Shown here: positions 34,805 to 42,473 of the stretch, piece after piece | Layout: the number at the start of each line of letters is the position of its first letter | How positions within the stretch are numbered: the stretch's first letter is position 1 | Notes under the pieces: model-generated | What the model saw: the letters and a program-made list of their open reading frames with translations, nothing else | Database searches by the model: none | Told to the model about the DNA's origin: nothing | DNA from: Alkalihalophilus pseudofirmus | Lineage (GTDB): Bacteria; Bacillota; Bacilli; Bacillales; Bacillaceae_D | Length of the DNA: 64,000 nt | Direction: 5' to 3' | Assembly: GCF_029094545.1 (NCBI RefSeq) | Contig: NZ_CP117835.1 | Location: 2,150,001-2,214,000 of the forward strand | Translations under genes and position numbers: made by a program

Positions 34805-35833
34805 TTATTCTTCTGCATACAGCTCCTCATAATAGGCTTCTGCTTCCTGCATGTAGCTTGCAGCCTCTTCTGGACTCATATAAGTTGGTGCTACTAAATA
34901 CTTTTCAGCTTCTGCGCGGTACTCATCATTTGCAACAACTGTTTCTACAGCGTTTGTAAATGTCTCAACTACTCCGTCTGGTGTATCAGTTGGAAATCCG
35001 AAAAAGAAGAATTTCTCGAAGCTGCTATTAACACCTTGCTCTATAAAAGTAGGTACATCAGGCATTAAGTCAGATCTTTCAGCTGCCATTATTCCAAGCG
35101 TTCTCATATCACCCGACTCAACATACTCTTGCACTAAACCTAACGACGTTGGAACGATATCAATATGCCCTCCGAGTAGTGCAGCAACTTTATCAGCAGC
35201 GCCGCCCACATCAACGATATTCAGCTCGATATCTTGATCTTGCTCAAGTGCTAACAGCTGCAAGTGAGTAAAACCGCCAACTTCAGTTGCAATCGATACT
35301 TCATTTGGGTTTTCACGAGCATACTCTACTAAGTCTTGCAAGTCTTCAAATTGAGAATCACTGTTGACCATGAACGTATTTCCTTCATCTAAGATTGGGA
35401 TGCCAGCTAGTTTAAAATCATCAAAACTAAAGTCAACCAAGCCCAGGATCTTGTTTAGAAGCAGAGAATTGTGGAAAAACAGAACGGTTTGTCCATCTGC
35501 AGCAGAATCTAGCACTTCACGAGCTCCAACTGTTCCACCTGCTCCTGTTACATTTGAAATGACAACTGGCTGCCCAAGTTCTTGCTCTAAGTATTTAGCG
35601 AATGTTCTAGCGTTAATGTCTGTGTCGCCGCCAGCACCGGCAGGAACGACAACGGTGATTAGACCTGCTGGATAGTTAGACGCAGCGGCTTCCGAACTAC
35701 TTCCTTGCTCTCCGTTTCCTGATGATTCACTTGCCTCACCAGATCCACCCTCACTAGAACAGCCTACAATCGCAGCACCTAGAAATAAAACAGCGAACAT
35801 AAATACAAGCTTTTTCATATAACCTATCATCAT
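34805..35833 (-). CDS. tctC: Tripartite tricarboxylate-type transporter, binding lipoprotein (TctC type, 342 aa)
   Basis: Lipoprotein with lipobox IVGC (Cys about residue 25) followed by a Gly/Ser/Glu-rich linker. The body holds the TctC/Bug signature PAGAGGDTDINARTFAKYLE, INxVTGAGGTVGAREV and VDVGGAADKVAALLGGHIDI. It binds an organic di- or tricarboxylate outside the cell for TctA/TctB; hexarates are a likely ligand in this locus. Two ATGs in a row (35833, 35830) follow GGGGAGG; either could start. It is the last gene of the unit uxuA-like, tctB, tctA, tctC. Confidence 0.9.
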   Translation of the reverse strand: MMIGYMKKLVFMFAVLFLGAAIVGCSSEGGSGEASESSGNGEQGSSSEAAASNYPAGLITVVVPAGAGGDTDINARTFAKYLEQELGQPVVISNVTGAGGTVGAREVLDSAADGQTVLFFHNSLLLNKILGLVDFSFDDFKLAGIPILDEGNTFMVNSDSQFEDLQDLVEYARENPNEVSIATEVGGFTHLQLLALEQDQDIELNIVDVGGAADKVAALLGGHIDIVPTSLGLVQEYVESGDMRTLGIMAAERSDLMPDVPTFIEQGVNSSFEKFFFFGFPTDTPDGVVETFTNAVETVVANDEYRAEAEKYLVAPTYMSPEEAASYMQEAEAYYEELYAEE

Positions 35834-35890
35834 ACAACCTCCCCAATTGTTTTTATCTATCTTAATAGAGTTTCTCTATTAAAATCTTAA

Positions 35891-37402
35891 TTAGATTCCT
35901 GTGTTAATTCCGCCAGCCTCATCTAGTTTTTTCTTTTTGTACGTATCTCTTAACTTAAATACAATGGATAAAACAGCGAGGATCAGAAAGACTGCTGCAA
36001 TCGGCTGAGTAAGAAATGGAATAAAATCTCCTTGAGAATACATCAAGCCACGACGCAAATTCGTTTCAACAAGCGGTCCAAGGATAAATCCAAGAATGAT
36101 CGGTGCAATCGGAAATTTATATTTAATGAGTAAATAACCAAGGATCCCAAAGAATAACAATGCCGCAGCATCGAACATTCTGTTGTTTACGCCAATGGCC
36201 CCTACTACACATAAAACGAGAATGATCGGCAGCAAAATGTATTTAGGTATACTTAGGATTTTCGTAAAGAACCTCATTCCGTAATAGAGAAAAGCAATCA
36301 TCGCAATATTGGCAATAATTAAAGCGATGAAGATCCCATACACTACATCCCCGTTATTTTGAAATAACAGCGGTCCTGGAGTGAGGCCATGAATCACTAA
36401 CCCGCCTAGTAAAAGGGCTGTAACTGTGTCTCCTGGTATCCCTAGAGCAATTAACGGTACAAGCGCTCCGCCGACTGCAGCATTATTAGCTGACTCTGAT
36501 GCAACAACGCCATCAGGGGTGCCTTTCCCAAATTCCTCTGGATGTTTAGAGCGGTTTTTCGCTGTTACATAGGCAATTATATTAGCTGTTCCGCCGCCAA
36601 TACCAGGCAGAATCCCAATCCCTGTTCCAATAAAACTTGACCTTAGCCCATTCCAACCCTGCTTAAAGAAATCTTTAACCGAAAAACCGAAGCCTTTCAT
36701 TTTGTAGTCAACGGACTGCCCTTTTGAAATTTTCCGTTCGGACGCTTTGATAATTTCTGCAACAGCAAAGAGTCCAATCAGCACTGGCAAGATATTAAAT
36801 CCGGCATCGAGGGCACTATAACCGAACGTGAACCTAGGAAACGCATCAATTGGTGCAGATCCGACCATCGCTAGTGCAATCCCTAATAATCCGGCGATCA
36901 ACCCTTTGACAAGTGAATTCCCTGCAAGACTAGAAATCATCGTTAATGCAAATATCGTAATGGCAAAATATTCGTAAGGTCCAAATTTCAATGCAATCGT
37001 TGCCAGCGGCGGTGATAAGAGCATTAAAATGATAATACTTAATAAACCACCTAAAAATGAGAAGAGAATTGCATACCCAAACGCTTTACCGACTTCTCCT
37101 TTTCTAGCCATCGGATACCCATCAAATGTCGTTGCGATTGAAGATGGTGTGCCTGGCAGTTTAAGCAGGATAGCAGGAATGAGCCCGCCTGAAATCCCCC
37201 CTATATACAAACCCATCAATATAGCCATGCCTTCCATTGGACTCATCCCAAACGTCATCGGAAGAACGATCGCGATGGCCATCGTTGCTGTTAAGCCTGG
37301 TATTGAGCCAAATACTAATCCTACTGCCGTTCCAAGTAAGATTAATAATATCGTTGATAAAGTCATGACTTCAGAAAAGCCTTGCATGAAAAGATCAAAC
37401 AC
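35891..37402 (-). CDS. tctA: Tripartite tricarboxylate-type transporter, large permease (TctA type, 503 aa)
   Basis: About 12 membrane helices with TctA landmarks: GSIPGLTATMAIAIVLPMTFGM, PGTPSSIATTFDGYPMARKGEVGKA and ALGIPGDTVTALLLGGL. It carries the substrate across the membrane, coupled to sodium or protons. It overlaps none of its neighbours but lies 12 bp after tctB and 57 bp before tctC. In B. subtilis the hexarate permease is an MFS protein, so this locus uses a different, binding-protein-assisted uptake system. Confidence 0.93.
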   Translation of the reverse strand: MFDLFMQGFSEVMTLSTILLILLGTAVGLVFGSIPGLTATMAIAIVLPMTFGMSPMEGMAILMGLYIGGISGGLIPAILLKLPGTPSSIATTFDGYPMARKGEVGKAFGYAILFSFLGGLLSIIILMLLSPPLATIALKFGPYEYFAITIFALTMISSLAGNSLVKGLIAGLLGIALAMVGSAPIDAFPRFTFGYSALDAGFNILPVLIGLFAVAEIIKASERKISKGQSVDYKMKGFGFSVKDFFKQGWNGLRSSFIGTGIGILPGIGGGTANIIAYVTAKNRSKHPEEFGKGTPDGVVASESANNAAVGGALVPLIALGIPGDTVTALLLGGLVIHGLTPGPLLFQNNGDVVYGIFIALIIANIAMIAFLYYGMRFFTKILSIPKYILLPIILVLCVVGAIGVNNRMFDAAALLFFGILGYLLIKYKFPIAPIILGFILGPLVETNLRRGLMYSQGDFIPFLTQPIAAVFLILAVLSIVFKLRDTYKKKKLDEAGGINTGI

Positions 37403-37414
37403 CTTCTCACCCCC

Positions 37415-37915
37415 TTATCCTAAAATCCCTGCTGGAAGTCTTAAGTAAAAAATATTCTTGAAACAATAATAGATAACACCAGATGAAATGACAGAGACCA
37501 CTAAAAATAGTACGATTCTTCTTTGTGATTTTTCAGCCAATATATACATCTGTAAAAATAAGTAGACGACTGTCATAAGCAAAAATCCAATGATTGGAAT
37601 GAGCGCAACATACCCAATCAATAATCCAATTGTTAGGAAAACAGACTTTTTGCTTATTGGCACGTTCTGATCAGCTTCAGTATCTTCATCACTCTCTTCT
37701 TCTGCTTGGGAAGCAGGGTTCTTTTGTTTTCTTATCGAGGTAATAAGCATGATGAAGCTAAGGATAAATAACCCTCCAGCTACTAATCTAGGAGCAAAAT
37801 CTGCTCCTATCGCTGAAACAGTCATTTGTTGAATATTGTATGTGGCAATAAACATTAGCACTGAAACCGCTAATAAGAAAACGCTTGCAAAAGCATCTTG
37901 ATTTCGTTGGATCAT
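37415..37915 (-). CDS. tctB: Tripartite tricarboxylate-type transporter, small permease (TctB type, 166 aa)
   Basis: Four predicted helices (about 10-28, 43-60, 82-115 in two segments, 130-155) with a charged acidic loop around residues 68-85, as in TctB proteins. It partners TctA. It begins 28 bp after the UxuA-like gene, supporting a common transcript. TctB sequences are poorly conserved, so the call rests on size, topology and position beside tctA. Confidence 0.85.
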   Translation of the reverse strand: MIQRNQDAFASVFLLAVSVLMFIATYNIQQMTVSAIGADFAPRLVAGGLFILSFIMLITSIRKQKNPASQAEEESDEDTEADQNVPISKKSVFLTIGLLIGYVALIPIIGFLLMTVVYLFLQMYILAEKSQRRIVLFLVVSVISSGVIYYCFKNIFYLRLPAGILG

Positions 37916-37943
37916 CGCATCCTCCCCCTCTCACTCTATTATG

Positions 37944-38957
37944 CTACCCTTCAAATTCTACTAAAGCTGCTAACAAGGCTTTAATGTAGCCGATTGAATA
38001 CGCAAAGCCGACACTTCCATAACTCCAGCCAATATTCGAATGAGCCCAATTCCCGTCAAGGTCTGGGTTATCTCCTTCCATCATTGGTACGTGGTCTGGG
38101 TTTAAGCAGCCATTGTATCCAACTTTTCTAAGTTCTAATAAAATCTTATACATATTCATATCACCATCATCTAAGAGAGCTTCTTCAAATGCACCTGCTG
38201 TAGGCAAGGAACCGCGCACATTTCGAAAATGAACTAGAAAGATGCGGTCTTTTCTGCCGTATTGATTAATTTCATTCAATACAAGAGGGCTCCCACCTTC
38301 TTCTGCCCTCGTACCTACGCAATAGATGTAGCCTACATTTTTGCTTGGGAATTCATCCATGATCCTGCGGTATCCAAGTCCACCGAAGGGAGTATCATGA
38401 TTAGGCGAATCCGATGGGTGCATCCCTAAATTCACATCGTAGTCTTCACAAGCTGGCACCAGTTCAGCGTAGGCCGCTCTAAAACGTGACCACCATTTTT
38501 CATGCTCTTCTAAAGTTGGTGTTACATAAGGTTCTTTTTGAAAGCCTAAGCTTTCTCCTCTAGCAATGGCACCGCCTCGCTGCCTGGCTTGATAGCTTTT
38601 TGTCATATAATTGTATGTATCTCCTGCAAATCGCTGTCTGACAATCTTAATACCAGCCTCACCGAAAACTTTTACAGCTTTAACGGAGTTTTCAAGCTCC
38701 AGCTCACTTCCATCGTCTTCGTTCATAAAGCGCTCGGAGAGATCCGGAAGCGTCACTCTGTTTACATCTAAACCGAATGAGCGAACCCGTTTTTTCATCT
38801 TAAGTACCTTATCTAAATCAGGAAAACCTTGTTCTTTCACTCCAGGAAAAGAAGAACCTGTACCAAAGTCCACACAATCCACACCAAGCTGGCACATTTG
38901 TCTCAATTCTGCGTCTGTTAAATCAAATTTAGTCGTGGTAACCGATACCTTCATCAT
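37944..38957 (-). CDS. Divergent mannonate dehydratase-like protein (UxuA family, 337 aa)
   Basis: Related to UxuA, a TIM-barrel Mn2+ enzyme: HPSDSP (canonical HPDDPP), CVGTRAEEGG (canonical CTGS), VHFRNVRG, GDMNMYKI and NPDHVP (canonical PDHGH). The His/Cys/His-type metal ligands look kept while residues around them are changed, and the N-terminus is not the usual one. It may dehydrate a different sugar acid, possibly one entering the hexarate route. The frame opens at 38972, but GGAG lies after that ATG and suits the ATG at 38957. It heads the transporter operon and has a GntR-type site upstream. Confidence 0.75.
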   Translation of the reverse strand: MMKVSVTTTKFDLTDAELRQMCQLGVDCVDFGTGSSFPGVKEQGFPDLDKVLKMKKRVRSFGLDVNRVTLPDLSERFMNEDDGSELELENSVKAVKVFGEAGIKIVRQRFAGDTYNYMTKSYQARQRGGAIARGESLGFQKEPYVTPTLEEHEKWWSRFRAAYAELVPACEDYDVNLGMHPSDSPNHDTPFGGLGYRRIMDEFPSKNVGYIYCVGTRAEEGGSPLVLNEINQYGRKDRIFLVHFRNVRGSLPTAGAFEEALLDDGDMNMYKILLELRKVGYNGCLNPDHVPMMEGDNPDLDGNWAHSNIGWSYGSVGFAYSIGYIKALLAALVEFEG

Positions 38958-39038
38958 ATTGGTCATCTCCATTCAGATAAGAATACGCTTACATAGTTTT
39001 GTATTGTATTTGATTCAGCTATTTGTTTGTTATTTTAA

Positions 39039-39049
39039 TTGTAAGACAA
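39039..39049. promoter_or_regulatory. GntR-family operator before the uxuA-like/tct operon
   Basis: TTGTAAGACAA within TTTTAATTGTAAGACAAATG, 82 bp before the UxuA-like start. Confidence 0.75.
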
Positions 39050-39100
39050 ATGAATTTATAAGTCAATATTGAATTTTCTAAAAATATAGATTTTAAAATC

Positions 39101-39137
39101 AGCCAAATAATGATTAAAAGGTAACCATTATTTGGCT
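39101..39137 (-). terminator. Terminator of the gntR gene
   Basis: AGCCAAATAATG (39101-39112) pairs fully with CATTATTTGGCT (39126-39137); the stop codon lies in the distal arm. On the minus strand GATTTTAAAAT follows. The 12-bp stem ends the regulator transcript and separates it from the next unit. Confidence 0.65.
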
Positions 39138-39847
39138 TCTTCCATCTTTTTCTTTAACGCTCGTAAGGCTTTCTTTCTTACAAAGTCTAAATGCCGATAC
39201 ATCGCACTGTATGCTTCGATTGGATCTCTTTTTGCAAGTGCATCATAGATGTCTTGATGATAGTTTAATGTAGCATTCAAATCACGATCCTCAATAGGGA
39301 TCTGTTCTAACACTTTCATGTGAGATTTCTGCAGAGCATCAATCATCCCTTCAAATAGCGGGTTTCTGGCACTATGAGCAATTAATTTATGAAAACGCAT
39401 ATCAATCTCAGATGAATCATCAGTTGGCAGCTTTTTCATATCATCTATAGAATCTTTTAATTTGGCTAGCTCCCCGTCCGTAATTTTTTCAGCTGCAAGG
39501 GTTACGAGCCCCAATTCCAAAGCAATACGTGTTTCAATGATCGAAACCACATCACCTGCTGAGAGGGCGAGCATCATGGAAAATGGTTTACTCCCTATCT
39601 TTTCTGAAAAAAATGTCCCATGGCGCGTTTTCCGATTCACAATTCCCATCACTTCAAGTGATGTTAAGGCTTCCCGGATTACGGGCCTGCTCACATCACA
39701 TATTTCCATTAACTCCATTTCAGATGGGATTTTATCACCTGGCTTCAACTGACCTGTCATAAGTAAATTTATGATTTCATCTATCACTTGTTTCGATAAT
39801 GATTTCCGACTAAGCGATTTAATATCAACTTCTTTATTTTCTTCCAC
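39128..39847 (-). CDS. GntR-family regulator, FadR subfamily (239 aa)
   Basis: N-terminal winged helix (LSKQVIDEIINLLMTGQLKPGDKIPSEMEL, then SRPVIREALTSLEVMGIV) and an all-helical FCD ligand domain with metal-binding His residues (MRFHKLIAHSARN). FadR-type members in sugar-acid loci respond to the acid or its dehydrated product. It begins with GTG, nine bases after GGGGGG. Three copies of TTGTCTTACAA-type operator, one before its own gene, mark its regulon: itself, the uxuA-like/tct unit and the kdgD unit. Confidence 0.93.
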   Translation of the reverse strand: MEENKEVDIKSLSRKSLSKQVIDEIINLLMTGQLKPGDKIPSEMELMEICDVSRPVIREALTSLEVMGIVNRKTRHGTFFSEKIGSKPFSMMLALSAGDVVSIIETRIALELGLVTLAAEKITDGELAKLKDSIDDMKKLPTDDSSEIDMRFHKLIAHSARNPLFEGMIDALQKSHMKVLEQIPIEDRDLNATLNYHQDIYDALAKRDPIEAYSAMYRHLDFVRKKALRALKKKMEEAK

Positions 39848-39883
39848 TGGAAAATCCCCCCTTCTTCTAAAGATGTATTTTAA

Positions 39884-39894
39884 TTGTAAGACAA
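39884..39894. promoter_or_regulatory. GntR-family operator before gntR
   Basis: TTGTAAGACAA within TTTTAATTGTAAGACAAATAA, 37 bp before the GTG start; indicates autoregulation. Confidence 0.75.
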
Positions 39895-39974
39895 ATAACT
39901 AGAAATTGAAAGCGTTTAATAAATATTAGAGATATAAATTAATTTATATGAATTTTGATGTAAGTTCCTCGCTA

Positions 39975-40013
39975 CAAAAAACCCGAATAAGAGAACACTT
40001 CTCTCTACTCGGG
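39975..40013 (-). terminator. Terminator after the multicopper oxidase gene
   Basis: On the minus strand CCCGAGTA-GAGAGA, a short loop, TCTCTTATTCGGG and then TTTTTTG. Strong stem and U-tract just past the stop at 40028. Confidence 0.88.
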
Positions 40014-40027
40014 CCATTGTTTATTTT

Positions 40028-41635
40028 TTATTCGGGTTTATTAGGAATATCAGGATCTACCGTGAAATCAGGTGCAAAACCTTTGTAGCGAACTTCGGCC
40101 ATCATTCCTGCATTCGCATGATGGAATTCATGACAGTGGAACATCCATATCCCCGGATTTTTTGCTTCAAACACAATTTCATACGTTTCTCCTGGTCTGA
40201 TATTCAAGGTATCTTTTACAATAGGCGACCCAGAAATTGGAGTGCCATCTTTTGAAATGACGTTGAAAAATTCACCATGCATGTGCATAGGGTGATCTAC
40301 TTCTGTGTCGTTTTCAATAGTAAACTTTACAACATCGCCTTCTTCCACTTCATAGCTTTCATGGTTTGGAAACTGCTTATCATTAATTGTACAGGTTTCC
40401 CCTCCATCATCTGTCCCTAGAATCATCTCATATTCTCTTGTTATTTCGCCGTAATCTACTTCTTTTGTTTCACCGTAAGAACTTATATCAAAGAAAGAGG
40501 AGCTTGCTTCTTCAGTTTCAAGATCATTATCTTCATAACCTTCGTAAACAAGTGGAACGATTGCATCTAATCTCTCTTTATTTTCTTCTGCATAAATTTG
40601 AATGCCCCACGCACCAGTTTGATCCAGCTCAATTTCCACATCAAATCGTTCAGCAGGAGCTATACGGAATGGTGTACCTTGAATCGCCTCTGGTTCGTTT
40701 ACAGCCTGTCCATCATAATGAGTGATTTTATAAGAGTGCCCAGGTATAGATACAACTTGGGTAAAGAGCCCGGCATTAACAAAACGAAGCTTTGTTTTTC
40801 CAACTTCCTGTACCTCAATCGCTTCAATTTCAGGCGCTGCCTTCCCGTTAATTAAAGGGGTATCATACATGCGGTTCATCATTTCTGCATGAGTCATACC
40901 GTCCATGTTATGATTCTCCCCTTCCTCATTAGAGTTCATATTTCCATGGTTCATGTGTCCATCATTCATATTTCCATGATCCATGTCTCCATCATTCATA
41001 TTTCTATGATCCATGTCTCCATCATTCATGTTTCCCTGGTCCATATCACCCATCCCCATAGAAGACCATTCATCTATAACAATAACTTCGTCTATATCAT
41101 AGTCTTCTTCATCTTTGGGCTCTACAATAAAGACTCCGTATAGTCCTTTATCTACTTGTCTAGCTCCATCTTGATGAGAATGATACCAATACGTTCCTGG
41201 AATGTCTGCTTCATACTCATAGGTAAATGTTTCCCCAGGCATAATTGCATTTTGCGTAATACCTGGCACCCCGTCCATTTCATTTGGAACCGGAAAACCA
41301 TGAAGATGAAGGGCAGTAGGTTCATCTAATTGATTTTCTACATTGACAATCACCTTGTCTCCTTCTTGAACTCTAATCTCTTCACCAGGTAAACTGCCAT
41401 TATATGTCCAAGCATCTTCCATTACCTCTTCATTGAACATCCAATGGGTTTCTTCTACAGTTAAATTAAATTCTTTGACTCCCTCATTATTTGAAGATGT
41501 GTTGATCGTCTCTTCTTTTTCCTCTTGAGTGACCTCCTCATCTGATACCTGCAGGTCAACCGCTTCATTTGAGCAGCCTGCTATTACGAGGGCAAAAGCT
41601 GTTGCAATCCCTGTCGCTTTCAAAGTCTTTTTCAT
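40028..41635 (-). CDS. Lipoprotein multicopper oxidase with Met/His-rich insert (535 aa)
   Basis: Signal peptide with lipobox VIAGC (Cys 21). All four copper motifs are present: LHLHGFP (about 109-115), YWYHSHQ (149-155), HPMHMHG and HCHEFHHANAGM near the C-terminus, giving the type 1 and the trinuclear centre. Between domains 1 and 2 lies an insert of four 10-residue units rich in Met, Asp, Asn and His (about 196-235). In CueO-like cuprous oxidases such Met-rich parts bind Cu(I), which is then oxidised to less toxic Cu(II). The setting beside copA, copZ and csoR makes copper detoxification the likely role. Confidence 0.92.
   Translation of the reverse strand: MKKTLKATGIATAFALVIAGCSNEAVDLQVSDEEVTQEEKEETINTSSNNEGVKEFNLTVEETHWMFNEEVMEDAWTYNGSLPGEEIRVQEGDKVIVNVENQLDEPTALHLHGFPVPNEMDGVPGITQNAIMPGETFTYEYEADIPGTYWYHSHQDGARQVDKGLYGVFIVEPKDEEDYDIDEVIVIDEWSSMGMGDMDQGNMNDGDMDHRNMNDGDMDHGNMNDGHMNHGNMNSNEEGENHNMDGMTHAEMMNRMYDTPLINGKAAPEIEAIEVQEVGKTKLRFVNAGLFTQVVSIPGHSYKITHYDGQAVNEPEAIQGTPFRIAPAERFDVEIELDQTGAWGIQIYAEENKERLDAIVPLVYEGYEDNDLETEEASSSFFDISSYGETKEVDYGEITREYEMILGTDDGGETCTINDKQFPNHESYEVEEGDVVKFTIENDTEVDHPMHMHGEFFNVISKDGTPISGSPIVKDTLNIRPGETYEIVFEAKNPGIWMFHCHEFHHANAGMMAEVRYKGFAPDFTVDPDIPNKPE
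40931..41050 (-). repeat. 30-bp tandem repeat encoding Met-rich units in the oxidase
   Basis: About four in-frame 30-bp units encode MDQGNMNDGD, MDHRNMNDGD, MDHGNMNDGH and MNHGNMNSNE. The middle units are nearly identical at DNA level, pointing to recent expansion by slippage or unequal crossing over. Confidence 0.85.
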
Positions 41636-41757
41636 TATTGGCGCTCCTTTCTTAAATCCTTATACTCCTAAAATAAACAAAAAATATTTAGAAAGTATGA
41701 AGAAACGATAGATATCTTAAAATTTATTATTGAAATTAGATAACCCTTGTCCCCTCT

Positions 41758-42102
41758 CTACATTTCTAATTTGTGTAGCAGTATTAAACCATCTTTTTCT
41801 CTTACATGAATACGAAAGCGATCACCTTTACAAAAGCCCGCACGCTTGGTTATTTCAGACGGGATCCGAATAGAGCCATTTTCACTAACGACCATTTTAT
41901 TATCAACCAAAGATCCTATATCTTTTTTAATAAAAATGCTTGTTGTCCCAGGTACCAGACCAACAGTAATCAATACGCCTGGTTCAATTAGTAATGTTTT
42001 TCGAACGGTATAAGGAAGAGTGATATCTTGTCTGCTATTAAGTTTACAGTAAAAGGAATTCCCTTCTAGTTTTTTTAATGTTTCATCCTTTGTTCTACGC
42101 AT
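41758..42102 (-). CDS. Protein with two SpoVT/AbrB-like domains (114 aa)
   Basis: Two tandem segments each fit the swapped-hairpin AbrB fold: the first about residues 15-58 (SRQDITLPYTVRKTLLIEPG), the second 70-112 (GSIRIPSEITKRAGFCKGDRFRI). AbrB-fold proteins are usually DNA-binding transition regulators or antitoxins with one such domain, forming dimers; here one chain could make a pseudo-dimer. No toxin gene is beside it. It lies between the oxidase and the copper-ATPase genes in the same direction. The ATG at 42102 with GAGGG upstream was chosen over an ATG at 42132 that has no ribosome site. Confidence 0.65.
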   Translation of the reverse strand: MRRTKDETLKKLEGNSFYCKLNSRQDITLPYTVRKTLLIEPGVLITVGLVPGTTSIFIKKDIGSLVDNKMVVSENGSIRIPSEITKRAGFCKGDRFRIHVREKDGLILLHKLEM

Positions 42103-42181
42103 CTTGTATCCCTCATTTCTAACGATCATCATAAAGAATAGATGATATGTATTTAGAAAGTATTAAGATCTTTAAAAAACG

Positions 42182-42220
42182 AAAAAAGCTGGATCTACTG
42201 AAAAGCAGACCACAGCTTTT
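42182..42220 (-). terminator. Terminator after the 52-aa membrane protein gene
   Basis: On the minus strand AAAGCTG, a loop of 21 nt, CAGCTTT and TTTTC-GTTTTTT. It ends the copA / small-protein transcript before the AbrB-like gene. Confidence 0.65.
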
Positions 42221-42299
42221 AATCATTCTCTCGTTTTTTAATACAAAACTGTTAAGGGCGTAGTGACTTCTTTTATCCCGTCACCATATCTTTTAAGAG

Positions 42300-42458
42300 T
42301 TAGGAAGAATGTTCTCCATGTTCAGTCTCTGATTGAGGATGGTGATCATGGAAATCTCCTCGCTCAAATGGATCTTCTCCAGTAATTGCACCATATGCAA
42401 CCATTACGAGCGCGACATACACAAATCCAGCTAACGCCCAATTTCTTTTATTGTTCAT
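42300..42458 (-). CDS. Small His-rich membrane protein in the copper cluster (52 aa)
   Basis: A short frame easily overlooked: ATG at 42458 preceded by AGGAGG, 15 bp past the copA stop. It encodes an N-terminal MNNKRNW segment, one membrane helix (about residues 8-25, ALAGFVYVALVMVAYGAI) and an acidic, His-rich tail (DFHDHHPQSETEHGEHSS) with six His. The His-rich end could bind Cu or Zn on one face of the membrane, perhaps handing metal to CopA or the oxidase. No family was recognised. Codon use and ribosome site support real expression; the role is an inference from context. Confidence 0.7.
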   Translation of the reverse strand: MNNKRNWALAGFVYVALVMVAYGAITGEDPFERGDFHDHHPQSETEHGEHSS

Positions 42459-42473
42459 AAAAGGAGCCTCCTT

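Noticed and set aside
40889-41143. 84-codon plus-strand frame with repeated Ile/His/Val/Ser
   Set aside because: It is the reverse complement of the Met-rich tandem repeat in the multicopper oxidase gene.
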